The position numbers and the translations under genes are program-made. DNA of 36,245 nucleotides from Nocardia amamiensis NBRC 102102 (GTDB lineage: Bacteria > Actinomycetota > Actinomycetes > Mycobacteriales > Mycobacteriaceae): NCBI RefSeq assembly GCF_001612745.1, contig NZ_BDBA01000129.1, positions 1 through 36,245 on the forward strand. Direction: 5' to 3'. Below the pieces are notes generated by a model. That model worked only from the letters and a program-made list of their open reading frames with translations. It did no database searches and was not told the origin of the DNA. Positions 21,229 through 28,995 of the stretch are shown here, piece after piece. Position 1 is the stretch's first letter. Every line of letters starts with the position of its first letter.

Positions 21229-22081
21229 GCTGGTGCCGGACGCCGTTCTCGCGCGGCGTCGGGCCGTACGCCGACGGCGGCACCCGGACGCCGTCGCGGA
21301 CCGCGTCGCGGATCTGATCGATGTTCTCCCGCAACATATCCGAGACGAGTTCGTCGGTCCGCGGGTCTTCCAGCACCTGTAACACGATGCGGAACGCGGT
21401 GTCGGCGATCAGCCGGATGATCTCGTCGTGGAACGGGATGTAGCGCACCCGGCCCGCCTGCGGGTCCTTCTTGATCAGTTCGAGGATCATCTCGTCCAGT
21501 TCGGCGCGGTTCTCCTCCAGCGCCGCCGCGATATTACGGGTGTAGTGGCCGGTGCGCAGCACGTTCGCCACCTCGTCCATCACCGCGATCGTCATCGGGC
21601 GGCGGATGGTGTCCACGATGGCCGCCACGAAGTGATTCACTACAGCGGCGGTCACGCGGTCGCCGAACACCCGGTCGGCCACCCGAGCGAGGCGGACGGC
21701 GATGACCACGATCCGCAGCAGCCGGAAGCCGCGGAAGAAGGGGCTGGTCACCGGGATCATGCCGAGGACTTCGTACCAGTAGACGAGCGGGTAGGTCCAC
21801 GGCCAGCCCGCGCGGCGCCAGCGCCACAGGAACTCCGCGGCGAACACCGCGCACAACGACCAGTCGACGAACACGACCACGCGGTAGGTGTGCCCGGAAA
21901 CCGGGAAGACGGTGATCCAGACGACCAGCGCCACCGAGACGATGGCCAGCGCCAGCATCACGAAATCGGTCCACAGCATGGGCGGCTTGCGCGGATACTC
22001 CTGCGGCTGCGGCGCTTCCCGCAGACCGTATCGCTCGCGAGGCGAGCCGCCGATGCCCGAGCTGGAGGTGGGAGCGGACAC
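21206..22081 (-). CDS. Ion-transporter-like membrane protein with voltage-sensor-type helices, no pore
   Basis: 291 residues. After a Pro-rich N-terminus, four hydrophobic helices (about 40-140) resemble an S1-S4 voltage-sensor module. The last, RGFRLLRIVVIAVRLARVADR, has regularly spaced arginines as in S4. No K+ selectivity filter (TVGYG) or S5-S6 follows. Instead comes a soluble helical half with paired acidic/basic segments (ENRAELDEMILELIKKDP, DELVSDMLRENIDQIRD). It is probably a voltage-sensor-like or regulatory membrane protein. The GTG at 22081 has AAGGGA nine bases upstream. The 3' end overlaps ltrA by 23 bases. It follows the oxidase gene by 103 bases. Confidence 0.8.
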   Translation of the reverse strand: MSAPTSSSGIGGSPRERYGLREAPQPQEYPRKPPMLWTDFVMLALAIVSVALVVWITVFPVSGHTYRVVVFVDWSLCAVFAAEFLWRWRRAGWPWTYPLVYWYEVLGMIPVTSPFFRGFRLLRIVVIAVRLARVADRVFGDRVTAAVVNHFVAAIVDTIRRPMTIAVMDEVANVLRTGHYTRNIAAALEENRAELDEMILELIKKDPQAGRVRYIPFHDEIIRLIADTAFRIVLQVLEDPRTDELVSDMLRENIDQIRDAVRDGVRVPPSAYGPTPRENGVRHQLTRLPRA

Positions 22082-22184
22082 TACTGGGGATCCCTTCGAC
22101 GCCGAACGGTGCCGCCGACAGTAGTACGAGCAAAGCACGCTCGGCACGGTTGAGGAACGCGGCAGGCCGCCGGCACCGATTCGA

Positions 22185-23801
22185 TCAGCGACCGGCGCGG
22201 ACGATCGCCTCGATATTGCGTTCGGCCAGTGCGGCGATGGTGAGCGACGGGTTGACCGTTCCGGTACTGCCGGGCACCGCGGCGCCGTCCATCACGTACA
22301 GCCCGGGGTGGCCGTGCACGCGCCCATGGTTGTCCGTGGCACGCCCCAGCACCGCGCCGCCGAGCGGATGCGCGGTGAACAACGCGTTCGCGTCATAACC
22401 GAGAGCGCCGTACTCGACGAGCGCGCCCGCGCGTTCGGCGATCCGGTGGTCGACCGCGCGCGCCGCGGCCACGATGTCGTCGCGGTTCTTCGCCGACCAA
22501 CTGAGCCCGACGCCGTTCGTTGCCGGGTTGTAACCGAACCGGGTGCGGGTCGGGTCGAGCACCATGCCGAGCGAGGCCAGCGCGCCGGTCTCGAACGGGA
22601 TGCCGGGGATGTACCAGCTCTCCAGGGTCAGCGGCGCACCGGATTCGTCGAAGATCCGGCTCGCGCTCGGCACGCCTTGGCCGTGCCCGGCCAGCGCGCT
22701 CGCGCCACGGGCCAGCACCACGTCGCCGTTGGTGCCCCATCCGTCGCCGATGTGCTCGTTCAGGCGGGGCAGCGCACCGGTGGCCTGGGCGCGGACCAGC
22801 AGTTCGGAGGTACCGATCGAACCCGCGCCGAGGAAGAGCCGATCACAGGTGACCGTGCGGGTGGCCAGTACGTCACCGGTGGGCGACAGCTTCGCCATGG
22901 TGACCGCGTAACGGTCGCCGTCCTGCGCGATGGCGTCGACACGGTGTCCGGGGAATATCGCGCAGCGGCCGGTGTTCTGCGCGTTCCGCAAGTAGTTCTG
23001 GTTCAGGTCGAATTTGGCGCCGTTGGAGTTGCCCAGGTTGCTTCTGGCCGCGGTGGCCGAAGGCCGTGCGGCTCCGGATAGTTCGGCGCGCAGGATGTCC
23101 CAGTTGAAGATCGAGTCGTTCGGCTGCGGGTGGTAGCCGGCCTTGCGCACCTGATCGTCCCAGGCACGAGAGTGGGCGAACGGCGAGGACTGGTAGATGT
23201 CCGCGGGAATCGCGCTCAGCCGCAGCATCCCCCGCACCCGCGGGTAGTAGACGCGCTCCATCTCGCCGTAGTCGACGGTGCCGCCGAAGACGTGGTCGAA
23301 GAAACGGCGTTCCGGGGCGATCATGGCTCCGCTGAAGATCACCGAGCCGCCGCCGACCGCCGCCGCCCGCCAGACATCGATGCCCGGGTACTCCGTGCAG
23401 TCCAGCACGCCGCCGAAGCTGGCGAACCGCATCGGCACCTTGGTGACGCCGGTGAAGTGAGTTCGGTGCCAGAAGCCGCGACCGTCGGGCAGATCGTCGC
23501 CGGTGAAGATCTCCCGCCACGGGTCGTTCGGCCAGCGTGAACCGCGTTCCAGTACGGTGGTGGCGATACCGGCCTCGGCCAGGCGCAGCGCGGTGACCGC
23601 GGCGCCGAAGCCGGAGCCGATGACTATCGCGGGCGAATGCTGAGGTGGATCAGGAAGCGGCGCAAAGATTTCCGGTACCCAACCGCGGAACAAGGCCTCC
23701 CACGCCGGGTCCGTGGACGCCGCACTGGTACCGGCCGTCGTTCCCACAGCACCGAGCAGCGCGGCCGTGCCCGCCGCCTTGAACAAGGCACGTCTACGCA
23801 C
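22185..23801 (-). CDS. Exported GMC-type flavoprotein, cholesterol oxidase-like
   Basis: 538 residues, close to class I cholesterol oxidases of Streptomyces and Rhodococcus. The N-terminus has a Tat-type signal (RRRALFK, then a hydrophobic core ending TSAAS). The FAD motif is VIGSGFGAAVTALRL (about 59-73). Near the C-terminus His478 (AHPLGGAVLG) and Asn517 (GTVNPSLTIAALAERN) match the oxidase catalytic His/Asn pair, and a Glu in PFETG near 400 fits the third residue. Expected reaction: oxidation of a 3-beta-hydroxysterol to a 3-keto-4-ene with H2O2. The GTG at 23801 has GAAGG six bases upstream. Confidence 0.88.
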   Translation of the reverse strand: MRRRALFKAAGTAALLGAVGTTAGTSAASTDPAWEALFRGWVPEIFAPLPDPPQHSPAIVIGSGFGAAVTALRLAEAGIATTVLERGSRWPNDPWREIFTGDDLPDGRGFWHRTHFTGVTKVPMRFASFGGVLDCTEYPGIDVWRAAAVGGGSVIFSGAMIAPERRFFDHVFGGTVDYGEMERVYYPRVRGMLRLSAIPADIYQSSPFAHSRAWDDQVRKAGYHPQPNDSIFNWDILRAELSGAARPSATAARSNLGNSNGAKFDLNQNYLRNAQNTGRCAIFPGHRVDAIAQDGDRYAVTMAKLSPTGDVLATRTVTCDRLFLGAGSIGTSELLVRAQATGALPRLNEHIGDGWGTNGDVVLARGASALAGHGQGVPSASRIFDESGAPLTLESWYIPGIPFETGALASLGMVLDPTRTRFGYNPATNGVGLSWSAKNRDDIVAAARAVDHRIAERAGALVEYGALGYDANALFTAHPLGGAVLGRATDNHGRVHGHPGLYVMDGAAVPGSTGTVNPSLTIAALAERNIEAIVRAGR

Positions 23802-23834
23802 CGGTCACCTTCCATTTTCACGCCTAGCGTGCGC

Positions 23835-23863
23835 AGACTACCGGTATTCCCGTTTTGTCACCA
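23835..23863 (-). promoter_or_regulatory. Promoter of the cholesterol-oxidase-like gene
   Basis: On the minus strand TGGTGA (23863-23858) and TAGTCT (23840-23835) are 17 bases apart, giving a leader of about 25 bases before the GTG. It lies in the 76-base gap after the hydrolase gene, so the oxidase can be transcribed on its own. Confidence 0.45.
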
Positions 23864-23877
23864 GATATCCGATTTTG

Positions 23878-25494
23878 CTATCGACCGAACGGCGTCTCGT
23901 CGGCGCGGCAAGTGGCCCCCGGAGCGGGCAGGTGCAAGTCGATGAGGTAGCGCTCCCGCAACTTCCGGGTGCAGTCGTTGAGCGGGGTGTGCCCATAACC
24001 CCCGTCCACGACGACCAGCCTGGCGTTCACCAATTCGTCCTGTGCGCGCCGCGCGGCGGTCAGCGGGGTAACCGGATCGAATCGGTTGTTGACCAGCAGC
24101 GCAGGGGTGTCCGACCGCAGGATCCACGGTCCGGTGTAGCGCTGGCTATACCCCTCGGGCGGTGACGGCCAAGACGCGCAGGCTTGGCGCAGATACAGCC
24201 AGTACGCGCCGTATGTGGGACTGATTGCCGCGAGATCCCGTGCCAGCGCGGGCCATTGACCGGGGTCGCGCGGAAAGGTGTTGTCGGCACAGGAGATCGC
24301 GGTAAAGGCGTCGAGGAAGAAGTCACCCGGTTCCGCGATGACCGTCAAGATCTCGCTCACGGCACCCGCATCGCCCGCGGGACCACGCTCCAGTTCGGCG
24401 AGCAACTGCCCCAGGGCGGGCCATCCCTCTTTCGGGTCGTACAGCAGCAGCGCATGCGCGGACATGGCCTCGGAGTAGGTGACGCTGCGCGCCCCCGCGC
24501 CGGTCCCGACGACGATCGGCGCCTCCCGAAGGCGTTGCAGCACAGCGTCGTTGCGGGCACGCAGGTCGGGTTTGCCGGTACTCTCATGCGCGGCAGGGTC
24601 GTTCGGGCCGCCCCCGGCCGCGAAGGCGCACCGCGGTCGTCCCGCCTCCGCGCACAGTCGCAGGAACTCGCTCAGTACCTCCTCGGTACCGGCCGAGGTG
24701 CTCTCGATCAAGCTTCGGGTGTCGTTGGTGTACGTGTCCGGGTCGATCATCGAAGCCAGGTGCAGCGCGCGTACCCGGTCGCCGAACAGTGCGCCGTACA
24801 CCTGGCCCAGGTAGCTTGCGTAGGAACCGCCTTCGTAGGTCAGCTGCGGGTCGCCGACCGCGCGGCGCAGCAGGTCGAGATCGCGCGCGACGTCGACCGT
24901 GGTCAGATGCCCGAGCAGCGGGCCGCCGTGCTCGGCGCACCCTGCCGCCAGCTCGCGACTTGCCGCCGCGGCGGCCCGCTCCTGTTCGGGATTCGCCGGC
25001 GGCAACCACGCCCCGGACCAGAACTGTTGCTGCTGTTCGGCATTCGCGAAGCACCGCACCTGTCCGCTGCGGCCGACGCCGCGCTGGTCGAAGGTGATCA
25101 CGTCGAACCGGCGCGCGATCTCGCCGCCGATCAACTCTCCCTCGGCCGCCCACTGCAATCCCGAACCGCCAGGACCACCCACCGCCGCGAACAACGTGCC
25201 GATCCGCCGCTCCGGGTCGGCGGCCCGCTGGCGCACGACCGCGAGCGGGAAGGTCGGGCCGTCGGGACGGGCGTAGTCCACCGGCACGGCCGCTGTCGCG
25301 CACTCGAACTTGCTCAGCCGCGGCTCGGCGCACCGCGCCCAGTCCAGCCGCGGTGTCGGCGCCGCGTCGGCCTGCGCGACCAGATCGGCGACAGCCGACT
25401 CATGGCGGCTCGGCGTTCCGGCACAGGCGCTCACCGCCGGTAGCACGATGGCGAGGGCGACGGCGACCAACTTCCAGCTACGCACGGATAACAT
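23878..25494 (-). CDS. Lipoprotein alpha/beta-hydrolase with TAP-like C-terminal domain
   Basis: 538 residues. The signal peptide ends in a lipobox (AVSAC, Cys24), so it should be anchored to the outer face of the cytoplasmic membrane. The hydrolase triad is readable: Ser in EGGSYASYLG (the usual GxSYG has Ala after Tyr here), Asp in NNRFDPVTP, and His in GYGHTPLND. The oxyanion region is AAVGGPGGSG. This is the tripeptidyl-aminopeptidase/SlpD-type family common in actinobacteria, cleaving peptides or esters. The ATG at 25494 was chosen from the compact signal peptide and the nearby GGGG/AGG. The oxidase gene follows 76 bases later. Confidence 0.88.
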   Translation of the reverse strand: MLSVRSWKLVAVALAIVLPAVSACAGTPSRHESAVADLVAQADAAPTPRLDWARCAEPRLSKFECATAAVPVDYARPDGPTFPLAVVRQRAADPERRIGTLFAAVGGPGGSGLQWAAEGELIGGEIARRFDVITFDQRGVGRSGQVRCFANAEQQQQFWSGAWLPPANPEQERAAAAASRELAAGCAEHGGPLLGHLTTVDVARDLDLLRRAVGDPQLTYEGGSYASYLGQVYGALFGDRVRALHLASMIDPDTYTNDTRSLIESTSAGTEEVLSEFLRLCAEAGRPRCAFAAGGGPNDPAAHESTGKPDLRARNDAVLQRLREAPIVVGTGAGARSVTYSEAMSAHALLLYDPKEGWPALGQLLAELERGPAGDAGAVSEILTVIAEPGDFFLDAFTAISCADNTFPRDPGQWPALARDLAAISPTYGAYWLYLRQACASWPSPPEGYSQRYTGPWILRSDTPALLVNNRFDPVTPLTAARRAQDELVNARLVVVDGGYGHTPLNDCTRKLRERYLIDLHLPAPGATCRADETPFGR

Positions 25495-25580
25495 CCTGTG
25501 CCCCCGCATGGGCGGGCGTCGTCCTCCTCAGGGCTGACATCGGACCCTGAGATTCTCCGGGCGCCCTCCTGGGATGCGCA

Positions 25581-25748
25581 CTACGCCGACGCCCGCCGCG
25601 GCCGCCGTACCAGTTCGCCGCCGCAGTTCGGGCAGACGCCGTGCAACTCGGTATCGCACCGCCCGCAGAAGGTGCATTCATAGCTACAGATCACGGCGGG
25701 GCCATCGGGGGTGAGCGCGGTTCCGCAGCGCTCACACAGGGCACGCAT
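25581..25748 (-). CDS. DUF1272 zinc-ribbon protein
   Basis: 55 residues, a complete DUF1272 protein: MRALCERCGTALTP, CSYECTFCGRCDTEL, HGVCPNCGGELVRRP. The paired Cys knuckles (CxxC, CxxC-like and CPNCG) should bind zinc. The function of this family is unknown. It starts 11 bases after the stop of the TSUP transporter on the same strand, so it is very probably co-transcribed. That pairing suggests a shared job in handling a sulfur compound or small anion, which is inference. Confidence 0.85.
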   Translation of the reverse strand: MRALCERCGTALTPDGPAVICSYECTFCGRCDTELHGVCPNCGGELVRRPRRASA

Positions 25749-25759
25749 TTCCAATGCCA

Positions 25760-26527
25760 CTATGACGTCACCAGGCGGATCACTGCGATCAGACCGACCA
25801 CGACGATGACGGCGCGCAGCACGGTCGGCGGCATCCGCCTGCCCATCTTGGCGCCGAGCTGGCCGCCGATGATCGAGCCGAGCGCGATCAACGCGGCCGC
25901 CCGCCAGTCCACGTCGGCGATCACGATGAAGATCACCGCGGACACGGCGTTCACGATCAACGCGAGCGCGTTCTTCGTGCCGTTGAGGCGCTGGATGTCG
26001 TCGTGCACGAAGACGCCGAGCAACCCGATCAGCAGTACGCCCTGGGCGGCGCCGAAGTACCCGCCATAGATGCCTGCCGCGTAGATCGCGGCGAAGAGGA
26101 TGGCGCCGCCGTGCTCCGGGACCGGCGCGCCGTCGTTCTCCCGCCTGCGCTTCACCCAGCTCGCCAGCCGCGGCTGCACCACGACCAGGACCAGCGCCAC
26201 GGCGATCAGCACCGGCACGATCGCCTTGAACGCCGCGGGCGGAAGCACGAGCAGCAGCACCGCCCCCGTGATGCCGCCGAGTAGCGAGGCGGTGCCCAGC
26301 CGCAGCAGCCGGTCCCGCTGCCCGGCCAATTCGCGGCGGTAGCCGTGCACACCGCTGAGCGAACCGGGCACCAGACCTATGGTGTTGGACACATTCGCGG
26401 TGACCGGCGGCAACCCGAAGGCGAGTAGAACAGGGAAAGTGATCAGCGTGCCCGAGCCGACGATCGTGTTGATACCGCCCGCCGCGATACCCGCACCGAA
26501 CACGGCCAGTTGCTCCAGCCAGGTCAT
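25760..26527 (-). CDS. TSUP (TauE/SafE) family membrane transporter
   Basis: 255 residues with about eight hydrophobic helices. The family's repeated motif is clear in the first half (GGINTIVGSGTLITFPVLLAFGLPPVTANVSNT, given by its start GGINTIVGSGTLITFP and end PVTANVSNTIGL) and again in the second (GIYGGYFGAAQGVLLI, then LNGTKNALALIVN). TSUP proteins are thought to move sulfite, sulfonates or related anions, usually outward. AAAGGA five bases before the ATG fixes the start at 26527. It is divergent from leuA and is followed closely by the DUF1272 gene. Confidence 0.9.
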   Translation of the reverse strand: MTWLEQLAVFGAGIAAGGINTIVGSGTLITFPVLLAFGLPPVTANVSNTIGLVPGSLSGVHGYRRELAGQRDRLLRLGTASLLGGITGAVLLLVLPPAAFKAIVPVLIAVALVLVVVQPRLASWVKRRRENDGAPVPEHGGAILFAAIYAAGIYGGYFGAAQGVLLIGLLGVFVHDDIQRLNGTKNALALIVNAVSAVIFIVIADVDWRAAALIALGSIIGGQLGAKMGRRMPPTVLRAVIVVVGLIAVIRLVTS

Positions 26528-26653
26528 AGCTATCCTTTGACGTCCCGCCGGGCCGCTGGGCCCGTACAAGCGTGCCACTACCGGACCGAACCGTAGCGGG
26601 TCATCGGATCACCCGACGACGGGACCGCCCTTCCCGGCGCTGTCGCGGCACGG

Positions 26654-26659
26654 TAAGCT
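26654..26659 (+). promoter_or_regulatory. -10 box of the leuA leader transcript
   Basis: TAAGCT lies ten bases before the leader-peptide ATG, so the transcript would start at about 26666 with only a few bases before the leader ORF. The -35 region is weak (TTCCCG at 26631-26636, spacing 17). Upstream to the divergent TSUP start no other signal is assigned. Confidence 0.4.
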
Positions 26660-26669
26660 CGCGAACATC

Positions 26670-26711
26670 ATGCAGCGGGCACTTCTTCTCGGCCGCCGCG
26701 ACGGGGTCTGA
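26670..26711 (+). CDS. leuA leader peptide (attenuator sensor)
   Basis: The 13-codon ORF reads MQRALLLGRRDGV and has three consecutive Leu codons, CTT CTT CTC (26682-26690). CTT should be rare in such a GC-rich genome. Its stop lies inside a terminator stem just upstream of leuA. This is the layout of a ribosome-mediated attenuator: ribosomes stalled at Leu codons when Leu-tRNA is scarce would prevent the terminator from forming. Leu-codon leaders before leuA have been described in actinobacteria from comparative analysis. It sits almost at the predicted transcript start, so it may be translated without a ribosome-binding site. Confidence 0.75.
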   Translation: MQRALLLGRRDGV

Positions 26712-26738
26712 TCGGACCGGCTCCCGTCGCGGGGTTTT
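26696..26738 (+). terminator. leuA attenuator terminator
   Basis: CCGCGACGGG (26696-26705) pairs perfectly with CCCGTCGCGG (26723-26732), a 10-bp stem, then GG and TTTT (26735-26738). The left arm is the last part of the leader ORF. An alternative pairing is available: GACCGG inside the loop (26714-26719) can pair with CCGGTC about 25 bases downstream. The leuA ATG follows 58 bases after the U-run. Confidence 0.75.
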
Positions 26739-26795
26739 GCCGCGCCGGTCGACCCAGCCCTTTGGGAAAAACCACACCCCACGGAGAGACTCCCC

Positions 26796-28589
26796 ATGTC
26801 CCCTGCTGACGCGTTCGTATCCGGCGCCAAGACCATCACGGCGCCGAGCAAACCCGCCCCCGCCGACCAGCCGGCGTGGAACAAGCAGAAGAACTCCTCG
26901 ATGCCGGCGTTCCGCTATCGGCCGTTCGCCGAGGAGGTCGAGCCGATCACCTTGCCCGACCGCACCTGGCCGGAGAAGGTCATCGACCGGGCGCCCGGGT
27001 GGTGTGCGGTCGACTTGCGCGACGGTAACCAGGCGCTGATCGACCCGATGAGCCCGGCGCGCAAGCGCCGCATGTTCGATCTGCTGGTGCGGATGGGCTA
27101 CAAGGAGATCGAGGTCGGCTTCCCCTCCGCCAGCCAGACCGACTTCGATTTCGTCCGCGAGATCATCGAAGACGGCGCCATCCCCGACGACGTGACCATC
27201 CAGGTGCTGACCCAGTGCCGGGCCGAGCTGATCGAACGCACCTTCGAGGCCTGCGCCGGCGCGCAGAACGTGATCGTCCACTTCTACAACTCGACCTCGA
27301 TCCTGCAGCGGAAAGTGGTGTTCCGCGCCGATCGCGCGGCGGTGAAGAAGATCGCGACCGACGCCGCTGCGCTGTGCCTGGAGACCGAGAAGCGCTACCC
27401 GGACACCAACTGGCGTTACGAGTACAGCCCCGAGTCCTACACCGGCACCGAGTTGGAGTACGCCAAGGATGTGTGCGACGCGGTCTCGGAGATCATCGCG
27501 CCGACACCGGACAAGCCGCTGATCATCAACCTGCCTGCCACCGTCGAGATGGCGACGCCGAACGTCTACGCCGACTCGATCGAATGGATGAGCCGCAACC
27601 TGGCCCGTCGCGACGCGATCGTGCTGTCGCTGCACCCGCACAACGACCGCGGCACCGCCGTGGCCGCCGCCGAGCTGGGCTTCCAGGCGGGCGCCGACCG
27701 GATCGAGGGTTGCCTGTTCGGCAATGGCGAGCGCACCGGCAATGTCTGCCTGGTCACGCTGGGGATGAACCTGTTCTCCCGCGGCATCGACCCGCAGATC
27801 AACTTCTCCGACATCGATGAGATCCGCCGCACCGTCGAATACTGCAACCAGCTGCCGGTGCACGAGCGCCACCCGTACGGCGGCGACCTGGTCTACACCG
27901 CGTTCTCCGGCAGCCACCAGGACGCGATCAACAAGGGCTTGGACGCGATGAAGGCAACGGCGGACGCCGCCGGAGCGGACGTCGCCGACATCGTCTGGGA
28001 AGTGCCCTACCTGCCGATCGACCCGAAGGACGTCGGCCGCACCTACGAGGCGGTCATCCGGGTCAACTCGCAGTCCGGCAAGGGCGGCGTCGCCTACATC
28101 ATGAAGACCGATCACGGATTGGCGCTGCCGCGGCGGCTGCAGATCGAGTTCTCCCAGGCGATCCAGCGGATCACCGACGGCGAGGGCGGCGAGGTGACGC
28201 CCAAGGAGATGTGGGACGTCTTCTCCGAGGAGTACCTGAGCCCGATCCGCCCGCTGGAGCGGATGCGCCAGCGGGTCACCGCGTCGGAGACCGACGGCGG
28301 GGTCGACTCGATCGTGGCGGTGGTGAAGGTCGACGGCGTCGAGCAGGAGATCACCGGCAAGGGCAACGGACCGCTGGCCGCGTTCGTCGACGCGATCGCG
28401 AGCGTCGGCTACAACGTCGAGGTCTTGGACTACTCCGAGCACGCGATGTCCGCAGGTGACGACGCGCAGGCCGCCGCTTACGTGGAGTGCGCGATCGGCG
28501 ACAAGGTGGTGTGGGGAGTCGGTATCGCCACCTCGATCACCACCGCGTCGCTGCGTGCGGTGGTGTCGGCGGTCAACCGGGCGCACTGA
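26796..28589 (+). CDS. leuA: 2-isopropylmalate synthase
   Basis: 597 residues, the actinobacterial type II LeuA. It condenses acetyl-CoA and 2-ketoisovalerate, the first committed step of leucine synthesis. Seen: metal/substrate motif DLRDGNQALIDPM (about 75-87), EVGFPSASQTDFDF (about 105-118), metal-binding HPHNDRGTAVAAAELG (about 284-299), and NGERTGN (about 316-322). The C-terminal regulatory domain with GKGNGPLAAFVDAI and SVGYNVEVLDYSEHAM mediates leucine inhibition. GGAGAG precedes the ATG. The tandem repeat seen inside some mycobacterial leuA genes is absent. Expression is likely attenuated by the leader upstream. Confidence 0.97.
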   Translation: MSPADAFVSGAKTITAPSKPAPADQPAWNKQKNSSMPAFRYRPFAEEVEPITLPDRTWPEKVIDRAPGWCAVDLRDGNQALIDPMSPARKRRMFDLLVRMGYKEIEVGFPSASQTDFDFVREIIEDGAIPDDVTIQVLTQCRAELIERTFEACAGAQNVIVHFYNSTSILQRKVVFRADRAAVKKIATDAAALCLETEKRYPDTNWRYEYSPESYTGTELEYAKDVCDAVSEIIAPTPDKPLIINLPATVEMATPNVYADSIEWMSRNLARRDAIVLSLHPHNDRGTAVAAAELGFQAGADRIEGCLFGNGERTGNVCLVTLGMNLFSRGIDPQINFSDIDEIRRTVEYCNQLPVHERHPYGGDLVYTAFSGSHQDAINKGLDAMKATADAAGADVADIVWEVPYLPIDPKDVGRTYEAVIRVNSQSGKGGVAYIMKTDHGLALPRRLQIEFSQAIQRITDGEGGEVTPKEMWDVFSEEYLSPIRPLERMRQRVTASETDGGVDSIVAVVKVDGVEQEITGKGNGPLAAFVDAIASVGYNVEVLDYSEHAMSAGDDAQAAAYVECAIGDKVVWGVGIATSITTASLRAVVSAVNRAH

Positions 28590-28596
28590 TTCCCGT

Positions 28597-28788
28597 CGCT
28601 CCGGCCGGAGCGAAGGCGGAGGTACGCACGGCCGGAGCGAAGGCGGAGTACGCAGAGAGGACACAGCCGGACGCAGTCCGTCCGCAGCCCGCGCATGGCC
28701 GGAGCGAAGGCGGAGTACGCAGAGAGGACGCAGTCGGACGCAGTCCGTCCGCAGCCCGCGCATGGCCGGAGCGAAGGCGGAGGTACGC
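28597..28788. repeat. 67-bp tandem repeat flanked by 25-bp direct repeats
   Basis: Two 67-bp units, 28630-28696 and 28697-28763, differ at two positions. Each starts GGCCGGAGCGAAGGCGGAG and contains a small hairpin CGGAC-GCA-GTCCG. Identical 25-bp copies of the unit start (with GAGGTACGC) flank them at 28603-28627 and 28764-28788. The first overlaps a perfect 16-bp palindrome (CGCTCCGG-CCGGAGCG, 28597-28612) eight bases after the leuA stop, which may act as a terminator. The remainder to 28995 holds no gene I can support, only a possible -10 (TAGCGT, 28932-28937) for the next gene. Confidence 0.85.
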
Positions 28789-28995
28789 CTGTCCCGGAAC
28801 GCGTCTGGCGAGGGCGCCGTGGCGGTTCGTCCGCGCGGCGCCCGATCTCGCTGTCGCAGACCATTTGTCGATGGCGTGTCGCTCGGCGCGTCCGCCCTAC
28901 CTACCGCGACACGGCGCAGCGAACCCCGTGCTAGCGTGGATTCGCACTCCAAGCGCCGAGCTCTCTGCTCGAACTCCCGAGCAGATGGGGGAACC

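Noticed and set aside
26796..28589. A tandem-repeat insertion inside leuA as in some mycobacteria
   Set aside because: No internal repeat is visible; the coding sequence is of ordinary length for type II LeuA. The repeat array is outside the gene.
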